DNA of 64,000 nucleotides from Meghimatium bilineatum (taxonomy: Eukaryota > Mollusca > Gastropoda > Stylommatophora > Philomycidae): assembly GCA_034231615.1 (NCBI GenBank), contig CM067319.1, positions 7,581,051 through 7,645,050 of the forward strand. The letters run 5' to 3'. Numbering within the stretch: position 1 is the stretch's first letter; every line of letters begins with the position of its first letter. A program made the translations under genes and the position numbers. The notes beneath the pieces are model-generated. The model saw only the letters and a list, made by a program, of their open reading frames with translations, was not told the origin of the DNA and did no database searches. Below, in pieces: positions 23,363 through 34,498 of the stretch.

Positions 23363-23960
23363 ATCAACAGAACATGTAAACATCCAAATAGAGAACACAA
23401 AAATAAAACAAGTCAAAGAGTTCAAGAAGTATCTTCACATAAGACGGACGACTCGACAGAGAGATAGAAACAAGAAGTCAAAAGGCAAATGCTGTGACAT
23501 ACCAGTTGCCACCTTTGATATTGCACCTAAAAATCAACATGGAAGTAAAGAAACAAATGATTAAGATCATCTTTATACCAACACTATGCTACCAATGCCA
23601 GACTTGGTAACTGACATCTACGCATAAGAGAAAGATCGAAACTTGCAAAATGAAATGTCCAAGGAAGGCTATTGGAGTCACCAGACACAACAAAATGCGC
23701 ATCGGAAAGATAATAAGCATCACGTATCTAATAGCATCAATAATAATCATGTACCGAATATGCCATATATATAGAAGCAGCAGATAAAATGGTTTTGACA
23801 TCTTATGAGGATAAACGATCATCTTCACATGAGAGCTTATAACAAGAGCAGACCTAGGAAAAGATGGATAGACAACATCAAGTCCATCCTGAATAAACAT
23901 GACTACAACCAGAACACACCTAGCTCTGGAACGTAGACTAAATCTCCTTCATAAACCCCT
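23363..23960 (+). pseudogene. N2-type LINE, C-terminal region (copy B)
   Basis: Equivalent of 2,690-3,330, starting with the codons around EHVNIQIENTKI and ending in the GRPRKRWIDNIK-type region. It carries extra deletions relative to copy A, near 23,430 and 23,700. Confidence 0.72.
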
Positions 23961-24117
23961 ACGCTCAATGAAAAGTGTGTAAGCTACGACAACACCACCT
24001 GGGGATAGACAATAGACCAATTTACTCTATATTTTTAAGCACTACAGCTTGGCGAGCAGAGTCTGACCGTTCTGGAAGCAAAATCGAAATGTTCCAGAAA
24101 GGGAAACCAATTTCCCA

Positions 24118-24640
24118 AAATATAAATAACCAAATGGTCAGAGGGTGTCCGACAAAGTGGTTGGTGCCGCAGTAACCTAATGAACAAATAGTCAAGCAAA
24201 ATGAATTAAACATGTTACTAAAACACTTACCTTGCCTATTAATAAAAATATATTTTAAAAAATATATATAAAAAAACATACAATAAAACTAAACAGGACA
24301 ATTCTCCACGTATCGGCTCAAATTGAACCTTAATCAAGAGACAAACAACAGAAAACAACAAAATAACAACAAAATAGATGACTAGATTTCATCAAGCCCC
24401 GTCTCCATAGCGCAGGGAAGGCAACGCATCTAGTAAAAGAGAAAATGCGTGCATTCATTATAAACAAATCGAAAGTGGGAAATTAGAGGCACTATAGATG
24501 AGTGCAAGAATAATAAAAGAAAAAGATAAGAAAAATACCCCTTTTGCCACTTTATCAGACAGGCAGGTTTTAAGAACATAGTCACAACAGGCAAGACTGA
24601 AGGGAACAGAGACAGATGGGGACGTGAGAAAATATTCGTG
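24118..24640. mobile_element. Composite insertion in copy B
   Basis: Absent from copy A. The left part has an AT-rich segment and a PLE-like terminal motif on minus (CTTGATTAAGGTTCAATTTG, from 24,341). The right part (24,460-24,640) carries N7 LINE codons (ESGKLEAL..., then a form of FxRQxGxxNIVTTGKxEG in mixed frames). At least two elements appear joined; boundaries are uncertain. Confidence 0.55.
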
Positions 24641-25414
24641 TGAAAATTTCCCCGTAACTGTAATATTACTAGTTCCTAACTATAGAGTGATTTCCCCTGT
24701 ATTATAACAAATTGAGATACACATGGGAGAGTAACATTACAAGGTTACAGTCTAGCAGAGTGCACCACCAAGACAAGAGACAGGAGATGTTGGAGATACG
24801 TTGCAGCCAACCTTCGTTGCGGAGACGGCACTTGATGATGATAACAAATTGACCAATGTTGCCACTGTGATTCGTCGTAAAGTCAGAAAAACTCCCATAC
24901 TTATCCAAACTGTTTTTACTAACGCATCTTATTATCTCAAACCTACGTTATTTAATGAAGATTACATTAACCCGTCCATCAGAACTGTTACAACGGGAAA
25001 AAATCAAATTGTAACATTTTAGGATGATTCACAATGAGTCCTTTGGACTGTATTAATGTGAAGGGACACACAGATCCTTCTAAATAGTTATTAGTTTCTT
25101 CATGGGCTTTCTGACATAATCTGTCGCTCACTTACGGGTTATTGGTTGCGGTTAAGAACTATTTCTATAGATGGTTGCTCAATACAATATGCTGTGTGTT
25201 TTTTGTAGAATGTCCACAAGGAACATATCGACATCGTCAATTCAAAACCTTCCATACATTTATTGTGTTAGTCTTTGTGGATTGTTCTAAATCTAATACT
25301 GATTGTTTGTTCCAATTTTCCAAGCTTGTGGATGCCATCTTCTTGTCGTGATCGCTTGCGATGGACGTATATTATTGCTATTATATACGTATACATATAT
25401 TCTCCTCTAATAAT
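24641..25414. other. Receptor 2 3' flank, no gene seen
   Basis: Collinear with 3,490-4,682 of copy A, with the 68-bp unit present once and a part of the A sequence missing. Confidence 0.65.
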
Positions 25415-26485
25415 CTACCTAAACCGTACTTTTTTTTCAGTTCCAACTAACTGCATATTTCTTTTTCTGCATATCATAAGAGTTTTATATGTTTTCGCAA
25501 ATTTCTTTGACATCGTGACGTATACAACAAAATTAGCAGACGAGTTCACTGCGTACAGAAGCACACAAATGTTATCCACTAGTTCATGTAAAGACGAGAC
25601 AAATATAAAATTTGGCACAAAGTATGAATACATCACAAGATTCGGAATGTCCACAGCAAGAAACACAACACACACAGCAACCAGCATTTTCACTACTCTC
25701 ACATCGTATCCTGTTGTTTTTGACGTCATAAGTTCTCGTTTCAGGGCAGCGCGGAATAATTTGATGCTTATAGCGACGCAGCAGATAAATACAATGACTG
25801 TACTAAAAAGACCAAATAACATGTTTAATCCAACCCAAGCATAGAAATCGAGAAATTCTTGATGTTTACTATAGAAATTTGTATATTCTATTACAGCTAC
25901 GGTCTCGTTTAGACAGGAATCGTATCTCCAGCTATAGGTTAAAGCGAAAAATGTTGGAAATAAAAAAGTTAGAATTGTAATAGGTATACAAATCACAATA
26001 AATATTGTGATTCCTCTTTTGAAAATTTGGGAAACCTTAAATGGGAAGAAAACGGCGACAAATCTCTCGATGGCAATAACTGTAACGTAGTTAAAACTAG
26101 ACGCTAAGAAAATATACTTTGGCATTAATAAATATACAGTTACAAACGTGTGTAAATTAGTTGCCCATACGATGTCTATGTGTCTCGCTAAACATTTTAG
26201 TCTTGTAATGGGTAAAATTATACTGAACAAGAAGTCAGAGACGGAAAGAGAAATCAGAATTATGTTGGTAGTTTCTCTGAGACCGTGTTTCCATAGAACA
26301 GAGATATTGATGAAGTTTCCAACAATCCCAAACATTCCAACAATATTGATCAGGATACAGTTAGTGACGATCTCAAGTGTGTAAAATATACTCTCTTTTA
26401 CAATGTTAGCTCCGAGTGTGTAGCTGGTGTTATCAAACATGTCTGTGTTTGGAAGTACAAATTTGCATTCGTTATCTTTCCACAT
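25415..26485 (-). CDS. Rhodopsin-class GPCR, chemosensory-receptor-like (receptor 2)
   Basis: An intact 356-residue seven-transmembrane receptor, the duplicate of receptor 1. The same landmarks hold: GN in TM1, SVSD in TM2, ERF at 140-142, P281 in TM6 and NSSAN at 314-318. About 24 residues differ before the C-terminal tail. They cluster at 158-176 (TM4) and 222-230 (TM5), while residues 177-221 and 231-299 are identical. The tail ends KKVRFR instead of KNKV because of a small indel. Conservation of the frame, when the surrounding DNA has many indels, argues that it is functional. The ligand is unknown; chemosensation is inferred from family type. Confidence 0.88.
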   Translation of the reverse strand: MWKDNECKFVLPNTDMFDNTSYTLGANIVKESIFYTLEIVTNCILINIVGMFGIVGNFINISVLWKHGLRETTNIILISLSVSDFLFSIILPITRLKCLARHIDIVWATNLHTFVTVYLLMPKYIFLASSFNYVTVIAIERFVAVFFPFKVSQIFKRGITIFIVICIPITILTFLFPTFFALTYSWRYDSCLNETVAVIEYTNFYSKHQEFLDFYAWVGLNMLFGLFSTVIVFICCVAISIKLFRAALKRELMTSKTTGYDVRVVKMLVAVCVVFLAVDIPNLVMYSYFVPNFIFVSSLHELVDNICVLLYAVNSSANFVVYVTMSKKFAKTYKTLMICRKRNMQLVGTEKKVRFR

Positions 26486-26536
26486 TTTTGGTGTAAATCA
26501 AAACAACGTTTCTACTTTGGTAATATGTCTTTGGAA

Positions 26537-26539
26537 CTG
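26537..26539 (-). other. Probable 3' splice site of a 5'-UTR intron, receptor 2
   Basis: TTTTTATTTTCAG on the minus strand, at the same distance from the ATG as in receptor 1. Confidence 0.55.
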
Positions 26540-26599
26540 AAAATAAAAACAAGAATAATTGTAAATAAATAAAAATCCATTTTACATTAAAATTTATAA

Positions 26600-26883
26600 A
26601 AATGTTTATAACTTTACTGTACACTGAAGTCACCATTCATACCAAAGTACACAGAACTCAGACAACCAGAAATACTAGAACAAGAAATAGACAAATACAT
26701 AAAATCAGCCCGCAGGAAATTAATCACCAGTACTTGATGACATAATAACAGAAGCAATCCAGGCATGTAATAAAACTTGTGTAAGATGGCTAAAAGGAAT
26801 ATTCAATTTAGCATGGGCAAAAAAAACAAGTACCTGATGACTGCCAGAAAGCAATTATTATCCCAATATGGAAAAATAAAGGC

Positions 26884-26932
<49 letters not shown>

Positions 26933-28340
26933 CAGATGAATATCTCTACTTAGCCGCACAGGAAAGTTAAAAACACAAAATCATTGAACAAAATTTTATC
27001 AATAACAGAGCCACAGCTAAGCATGACCCAGTTTGGATTTAGAAAAGGGATAGTGTGCACAGACGTCATCATTGTACTGAGACAATTAAGTGAAAAGGGA
27101 TTTGAATATAATCAACAGCTAAACATCACTTTTGTAGAACAGGAGAAGGCCTTTGACATAGTTGACATGGACAAATTGTGGCAGATACTAGAAGATTACA
27201 GAATACATGGTCAACTACCAGACAACATCAGAGATCACTATATAAAAACTCACGAAGTATAAGAACAAACGAACGACTCACAGAAACATTTGAAACAACA
27301 ACGAGAAGACAGACAGGGATGTGTACTATCACCGCTGCTGTTTGTTACATACATGGACAGGATAGCAAAAGAGGCAGAAGCAAGAAGCGAACATATCTCA
27401 GGAACATCAAGAGACATATGGTCTACTCTTCACAGATGATCAAAGCCTAATACATGAATCTGAAGACAAACTACAAACACACAAACTCACTACAGGCAGC
27501 TTGCGAAGAATACAGTATGAGATTAAACACATAAATAACAGAAACTATAAAAATATGCTGAGCAACAGAACAGCTAAATGTGTATGTTAACGGAACAAAA
27601 CTAAAACAGGCAATATAATTTAAATATCTAGGAAGCATTTTTACAGAAGACGGCAAAATTAATAGAGATATTGAGATGAGGTGCCAAACGCTGTAACATT
27701 CCAAAATCCAGAAATCAACATGACGATCAAACGACAGATAATAAACACCATCATTATTCTAACGTTATGTTACCTGTGTCAGACATGGCCTCCTAACAAA
27801 CATTCTTGAGACAGATTACAACATGTGAAATGAAATGCCCGAGGAAAGTTTATAAACGTTTCCAGAAGAGACAGAATGAGAAATGAAGACATCAGAAAAA
27901 TAGTAAAGACCATATCATAAAAACAAAAAAAATATATAGATGCACAACAGATCAACTGGTTCGGCCACCTTATGCAAATTGAAGCATCACAACCTGCCAT
28001 GCAGGCGTAGATCAAGAACAAAATTAGAAGATTCGATCACAGATATTGTTAAAAACTACGGCCTGACCATGGTAATAGCAACAAAATGGCCAAAGACAGA
28101 TAGCTTCAACTTCCCACGAGGCCTCACGGTATTTGTGGAAAATACAATAGATATATAGATATATTAGTTAGTTAATTTGTTCCTTTCGTGCCGCAGGCGT
28201 TACATAGAGAAGAGTTTTTGATTCTCCATGTGCTGCGGTCCACTGCCTGAAGTTTTAATTATTGTATGGTCTTGCAGCCTATTATTTCCCCTTCTTTAGA
28301 CATGCGTTTTTTAAAGATATCTATATAGTACACTGTATTA
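26600..28340 (+). mobile_element. N2 LINE, uninterrupted copy (copy B)
   Basis: Contains the RT blocks of the copy-A element without the N4a insertion: MTQFGFRKGIVCTDVIIVLR (27,023), FVEQEKAFDIVDMDKLW, a RQGCVLSPLLFVTYMDRI block in split frames (27,310-27,365), FTDDQSLIHESEDKLQTH, and a WFGHLMQIEASQPAM block near 27,960. The 3' end holds GTGCCGCAGGCGTTACATAG near 28,190. Frameshifts and the AG run inactivate it. Confidence 0.85.
26888..26928. repeat. (AG)n microsatellite inside RT coding sequence (copy B)
   Basis: About 20 uninterrupted AG units, longer than in copy A (6,149-6,178). Confidence 0.95.
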
Positions 28341-28772
28341 GTAGTGGTTATTTTAAAGAAACAAAATACCACACCTTGCAAGATTAAAGTGAATGATATA
28401 GTATTAAAACAGGTCCACCAGTTCAAATATTTAGGTACAATGATTACAGCAGATGGAAGAAGTGAAACAGAAATAAGAATCAGAATAGAGCAGGAAAAAA
28501 CATTCAGAAAAATTAAAAAAATATACTGTGTAATATGACCATCTCATTAGAGGTGAGAGAGTTCTGCAGTGCTATATAACTCATATACTAACATATGGGT
28601 GTGAGTCATGGACAATAAACAAACTGGAAAGTGGGAAATTAGAGGCAACAGGGATGTAGTTCTATAGAAGAATGCTGAGAATACCATGGACTGCAAGAAA
28701 AGCTAATGTTGAGGTGTTGAAAGAGTCAAATGCGAAACGGACCTTAATCAACCATATAAGAAAAAGACATGC

Positions 28773-28815
28773 AGAGCACCATAGACCGCTTCTCGCAGGC
28801 CTGCAATAACTTTGG

Positions 28816-28907
<92 letters not shown>

Positions 28908-29625
28908 GCGCGTGCGCAAAACAGAAGTCATGCACCAAGAAATATCAAATAGTTACTTCCATCATCGTCAATCAGGAAAAACTGCTAGATATGCAGGAAA
29001 GTTAAATCATTTCCATCTTACCTGCCTACGTAAATTATTAAGCATCCATTGGTGAGACAAAGTACCAGACTGCAAGGTCTTGGAAAAATCAACCCCTATA
29101 AGCATATACACACTACTTATGATGGCGCAAGCACGCTGGGCAGGTCATCTTGTGCGTATGGACGACTCTCGTCTGCCAAAACAAATATATTATGGAGCAC
29201 TCAAGCAGGAATTCAAAAAACTGGGGGACAGAAAAGCGCTTCAATGACACGCTCAAGTCATTACTGAAACATCTTAAAATTGACTTAGGCTCTTGGGAGA
29301 ACCTCGCTCAGGATAGAACAGCATGGCGTTACAGCCTTAGAACGGGAGCACTAAAAGAGACCAGGAAGAGACTAACCAGGATGCTGCAAGATAGAAGCGG
29401 GCACGTAGAAAAGAAAAAAAAACATCTCAACGTCCCATAGACACCCTCTACAGTTGTCAATTCTGTAGACGAACATTTTGTGCGCGCATTGGACGTGTTA
29501 TTCATTTAAATATGCACTATTAACTTTATTTTTTTTAAAAATTACTTATTGTTATTATTATTATTATTATGGTTGAGTTTTTGGTCATCGTCGATTACGA
29601 CGGACGGACATCATTATCATCATCA
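28773..29625 (+). mobile_element. N3 LINE copy inserted into N7
   Basis: It starts in RT (STIDRFSQACNNFG), where a CA/CG run now replaces coding sequence. Then come QARWAGHLVRMDDSRLPKQI YYG (about 29,120-29,195, mixed frames), FNDTLKSLLKHLKIDLGSWE, and a C2H2 end at 29,450-29,525. The 3' UTR is as in the other N3 copies. An imperfect target duplication (AAGAAAAAGACA) lies at about 28,762 and 29,628. Confidence 0.82.
28817..28913. repeat. (CA)n(CG)n dinucleotide run in LINE coding sequence
   Basis: About 38 CA units followed by about 10 CG units. It gives spurious ORFs of THTHTH/VCVCVC type in several frames, which are not genes. Confidence 0.97.
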
Positions 29626-29870
29626 TCAAGAAAAAAGACAACCTACATATTTTTGGCCACTTCATGAGACAGGGAGGTTTGGAGAACATAGTCACAACAG
29701 ACACGATTGAAGGCAATAAAGACAGAGGGCGACAACGTAGGAAAATATTAGACAGTTTGACAACCCGGCACGGTAGAGAAACAACAACGATCTTGATACA
29801 CAATACTGGAGACAGAGAACTGTGGAGAGCCATGATGGTCTACGCCATCCGACATGGCACCTGATGATGA

Positions 29871-30590
29871 TAGTACACTGAACTTGAAATGAAAAATATT
29901 ACTCACTATGACGTCATTAAAAGTTGTGCATTTTCACTGCTTACTGAGTGAGTGACTGAACAGATCGTTAGTTTCAGTAAAATGTGATTCACTGAAATTG
30001 ACAAAGAAATTACGTCATTGTGCTATGAACCACCTTACACAATACGTGATTAACGTAAACAGCATATTTTTTCATAAATATTGTTTAAATCATATTTCAG
30101 CCTTAATATTCATAGGTCAGCCTTAATACTCATAATTCATGTCATGTATTGCCACCAAAATTATACATGATCGACTTATCGACACCATGTGGGTAAACCA
30201 CAAGAAAATTATGGAGATCAAGTCTCCAGATTCACGTTGTCAAAGATAATTCAACAGTTTAAAAAAAGGAGGGGCTTCACAGAGGATATATGCAGAACAA
30301 GCGTAAAATAAGAAAGAAAAAATGCATATTACCAATCGCTAAAACATAATACGTGTCATGTACTCGTGTTTCTATGCTTTTTAATAGTATTTTTAGTATA
30401 GGTAACTATTAGTTAGTTTGTTAGTTATTCCTCAAGGCCAAAGACGGCACATAGGGCGTTTATAGATGTAACAATAGAGGTTATACACATTTTTGTTTGA
30501 CCAGTCGTCATCTTTTGGGCTAAATTCTCTTGTGTGCCCCCCCCTCACCTCTACCAGGATGCATGGACTTTTTTTGCAATTGCTACGACT
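29871..30590. other. Non-coding duplicated tail (copy B)
   Basis: Collinear with 11,061-11,760. From 30,480 it includes the 3' end of an N4-type LINE (AAATTCTCTTGTGTGCCCCC). No gene is seen. Confidence 0.65.
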
Positions 30591-30597
30591 TCTTAAG

Positions 30598-30695
30598 TTT
30601 TCTCGATACAGCTTTCTCGATACAGCTTTCTCGATACAGCTTTCTCGATACAGCTTTCTCGATACAGCTTTCTCGATACAGCTTTCTCGATTAAG
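30598..30695. repeat. 14-bp tandem repeat, about 7 copies
   Basis: Unit CTTTCTCGATACAG. It grew from a sequence that occurs once in copy A (CTTTCTCGATTTCT near 11,768). Confidence 0.92.
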
Positions 30696-30719
30696 TTTTC
30701 TCGATTACTCATAAGCAAC

Positions 30720-32062
30720 TATTTTCTGTGTGCAGAGATTTACGTGTAATAGTTGCTGTGGTTTACTACATGAAAAGTCATCTTTATCTCCGACGGCAGG
30801 TTGCTGTCATGTGACCTACGTTTATCTTTATTACCCCCCCCCCCCCCACCCCAACCGTTTCCCCAAACAATTTTCCACAAAAATGGTACCATTATTTCCA
30901 TGAAAACTGAAGAATTACATTCGAATTCTCCTTTTATTTTTTAAAGAAAACATCCCCCGTCCTCACCTTACTGAAGACGCATATGCGACCGTGCTTCTAA
31001 TCAATGGACACTATATGGAATGATCAAACTATTTCAAAACTTATCTACTCACTTACTAACCCGATGAAGCTAGGGTACAGCGGTGTTGCATGATCAGACG
31101 ACACTATCACTAACCACCGAACTAATTAACTTTACGTGTAACATACTTTAGCACTTCAGTTGTACTTTTGTATAATTAACATTATATTCAAGAATCCACA
31201 TACTTACACGCATATAGAAATTACAGGGAAACGATAAGAAAATTACCCATGAACTGTATAATTTCAAGCAAGAGGTTCACTAATTAAATTATGCACCGTC
31301 TAAAACTATACATTTAGATATATCAACGTATTGTTACCGGTGTCGTGTCATATTTAACAGCCAGGTATAATTACTTGAACAAAAGTAATTTAATTATATC
31401 TATTATTATGCAGAAAGGTCGCGTCAACCGTGCTGGATCCATTTCATGAACATCGCAGTGTCTTGTATGAATTGTGATGAAGTGTTTTGTATTAAATTAT
31501 TAGAGTTTTTGTTGACTGTCTGGCCAATGTCACAATTTTGTGTAAAGATAATGTAATTAAACAATAAACATGTCATTAATTGTTCCACCTGAGTTACTTG
31601 TGTACGAGTTCAGACCACTATACCATTATCCAATTAACGCTTCAGTTTAGAAAGAAAATGTGTTTACGTAGAACACACGTTTCATCAGTTTTACAATGAA
31701 TGAACAGTCTATCAAGAGTATAGGATATTGATACTGAATATTGTGTTCTACCTAAGTCGTGTCAATAACCAATAATCTGATAGTGTGTGCATCCTTTGTA
31801 AAGCTGATCAAATTTGTGCTCTACAAAAGTACTATTGTTATACAGTTTTACAGTAGTGACGTTTCTTATCGATAGAAAATGCGGAGCAATTGTTTTTGTG
31901 ATCCTTTATTTTTTTCTGTTGTCTGTGAATGAAGAGCCGACTGAGTTTTAAACAGTTATAACTATTTCAGGTGTTCTGTTTCACAGTGACAGTCATTACA
32001 TGTTGTCTTTTTTCATTACAGTTAAATATTTTATCATTCTTTTCTATCACTTACTATGCATC
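30720..32062. other. AT-rich intergenic sequence, nothing recognised
   Basis: No ORF of note on either strand and no visible transposon ends. A poly-C run is at 30,833-30,847. Confidence 0.6.
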
Positions 32063-32335
32063 CAGGGAGCCATGTATTGCATTGGTTAGCGTACTGGGTA
32101 GACGTATATGAGTGGTCCTAGGCTCATTCCTAAGTTTAAATGGAAATGTTATTCAGACCGCAATGGCTCCAGGCTCGACCAAAGCCTTAATTCGGTACTA
32201 GGTTAATCCGGGAAGTAAAGACTGCGAGTGAGGAACTGGCTACCGTCGTCCTATAGCAGAGCCACTGAAATGTGAGATCACTAACATTTCACACCACAAC
32301 GACATTAATAAATTATACTGTTAACTTTTACTTTT
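32063..32335 (+). mobile_element. tRNA-derived SINE, 273 bp
   Basis: Flanked by the 9-bp duplication CTATGCATC (32,054-32,062 and 32,336-32,344). An A-box-like TTAGCGTACTGGG (about 32,085) and a B-box-like GGCTCATTCCT (about 32,121) lie about 35 bases apart, as in Pol III promoters of tRNA-type SINEs. The body continues through GAGTGAGGAACTGGCTACCG. The family was not identified. Confidence 0.72.
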
Positions 32336-32344
32336 CTATGCATC

Positions 32345-33060
32345 TGGAACAGGTTGGGCAAAATATGGCCTGTCATGCAATTTTTGTCTGACCCGTGAGC
32401 TCACGTATATATTCTATATAGAGTTTCTCGTCCGCACAGACATGTAGAATCATTATAAAACATAATCTAAAGTGAGAATGAGCGGAAATAGATACCAGTG
32501 TTACCAATATTTGTAAATAAAACATACTAGCAACTATACACAGCGACAGATGTAGTTTCGATTAAAGGCCTACATCAGGACCAAAGACATCAACAAAACA
32601 ATCAACTATATACTAGTACCTATATAATGTTAAATTTTACATTTGCCCTGTGTTACCCAAGCCCTCGTATTTCCATTTCCAATATCGAAGTTTTATCTTT
32701 TAAAGTGATGCTATTTGACTTTATTCCGTGATCCAATAAAAAATTTTACGTTTTTTATGGGGGGGGGGGGGGGGGGAGGGTTTAAAAACTACGTAAAGTA
32801 AAGAAGAAACAGATAACAGCATATAATTTTGACAACATTAAAATAACAATAACAAAAACAGAAACATTAGAAACAATAACAAAAAGGGATTAAAAATAGG
32901 AATTGGCCAAGATTAAAAATAAATGATACGATGTAATAAACTAGAAACTCCAGCCTGGTTATATGTATATATAAAAAAAAAGGAACATGAGATGCCAATG
33001 TGACAATGAAATAATCCCTTTAACTATGAGCAGGTAACTCTTGAAATGCATAGTTTTTAT
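32345..33060. other. Intergenic, one PLE-like terminal motif
   Basis: On the minus strand CCTGATGTAGGCCTTTAATC GAAAC occurs around 32,557-32,581, of the PLE terminal type, but no PLE coding sequence is adjacent. A poly-G run is at 32,760-32,776. Nothing else is seen. Confidence 0.5.
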
Positions 33061-34189
33061 GAATAAATACACATGTTGTTCACAGCTGTTTAACTGAGGT
33101 GACACTCAGACTTGTATAAGGTTGTCTCATTGGCATGGTTGGGTAACGAAAGCGAAACTCAGACTTGTAAATGGCATGGTTGCGTAAAGGAGGCGAAACT
33201 CAGACTTGTATAATGTATCAATTGCATGGTTGCATAAAGGGAGTTTATGAATGCATATTTATTTCCTGAAGGAAGACATTACAGTGTGCAAGTACCTCAG
33301 GACTACCAACTCCTGACAGGAGCACAGCACACACTTCTGGGCCAACTATATCATCATTCTTCTTTCAGATTTACTCACCCACCCGCAGAGATGATACATC
33401 TATTATTTCCCGTCACCTAGGAGTCTGCCACAAAAAGACAAAGGTGCAATATCCACCGGCCAGAATATCTTTGTCATTCGTTATCCATGAGGATTATGTG
33501 ATAGAAGACAGAATTATGAAATCGGGACAAGATGTGACAATGATTATTTTTTCACAGGTAACAGGTTGTCAGTATATACCCTAACGTTCCTTTGGCCTCC
33601 TATTTTCTTTTATCCTCCTATGACATGCCTGGAAAGAACACAGTGATTCTATTCTTTGCACCATGAACTAGAAATCCAAGCCACGTTTGCCACATGGGCG
33701 AGTCACCAAGGTTGAACCATAGGACACGAGGAAGTTAATTAGAAACGCTAACTTAGATATAAAAAGAACACTTTTGAACACAGTTCATATGTGATTGTTT
33801 TTTTAATTCTTCAATGGAAACGTTGATCATAATAGTCACAGATAACAGTTGAATGATACTCCGATATACTGATGTTTTCTCTAAGCTTACATGCTTACTG
33901 GGGATGTGATACAAGAATACATTCACAAGCACAGAAAACCATACGATACAAATGCATCCCTCGTAAATTATGCAGTCCTGTGGAATCATCAGTCGGTTTG
34001 GAATCAATAGAAAAAGTCAAACATTGTTACTTTTCAAGAATGAAGCAATATGACTCCACAGGACTGTATTATTGAGGAGGAACTCCATTCAAAGTTATGT
34101 TGGGGAGTGGTGACTATGGTATCTTCGAGGTCATTGTGACAGGATTGCCTGAACTGCAACCTCTCTTATTTATTATCCGTTTTCATACA
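33061..34189. other. Receptor 3 downstream flank with short repeats
   Basis: Three degenerate repeats built around ACTCAGACTTGTATAAGG and GGCATGGTTGCGTAA lie at 33,090-33,245. Related units occur at 1,405-1,460 and 22,530-22,570. At 33,614-33,680 a diverged minus-strand piece resembles the SINE-like family at 39.1 kb. No gene is seen. Confidence 0.5.
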
Positions 34190-34490
34190 CTTATGTTTTA
34201 GCCACTGTGTCAAATAGTTTCTGTAACGTCTTGGCTTATGTTTTAGTTCATTATCTAATAGTTTTTGTAACAAACTGGCTTATGTTTAAGTCCTTGTGTC
34301 TAATAGTTTCTGTAGCAAGCTAGCTTATGTTTTAGCACCTGTGTCTAATAGTTTCTGTAGTGAAGTTGTTTTTTTGTGTGTGTTTTTTTTGGGTCTCAGT
34401 TCCGTCTAGTAGTTTCTGTAGCGATCTGGCGTATACTTTAGCTCATTGTCTCGTAGTTTCTGTAACAATGAGGCGTATGATTTAGCACAT
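34190..34490. repeat. About 45-bp degenerate tandem repeat, 7 units
   Basis: Units share GGCTTATGTTTTAG and CTAATAGTTTCTGTA, and are homologous to the 1,524-1,690 array. They lie immediately 3' of receptor 3. Confidence 0.82.
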
Positions 34491-34498
34491 TGCATGAT

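Larger units (their letters stand above)
28341..29870 (+). mobile_element. N7 LINE, post-RT region, split by N3
   Basis: Left part (to 28,772): VHQFKYLGTMITADGRSETE IRIRIEQEK, then a YGCESWTINKQLESxKLEA-type block in other frames. Right part (29,626-29,870): HIFGHFMRQGGLENIVTTDT and RGRQRRKILDSLTTRHGRET, ending ...YAIRHGT with a stop at 29,864 and a GATGATGAT tail. The two parts join across the N3 insertion. No RT core is present. Confidence 0.82.

Noticed and set aside
28662..29005. ORFs rich in TH/HT or VC
   Set aside because: They come from the CA/CG microsatellite.
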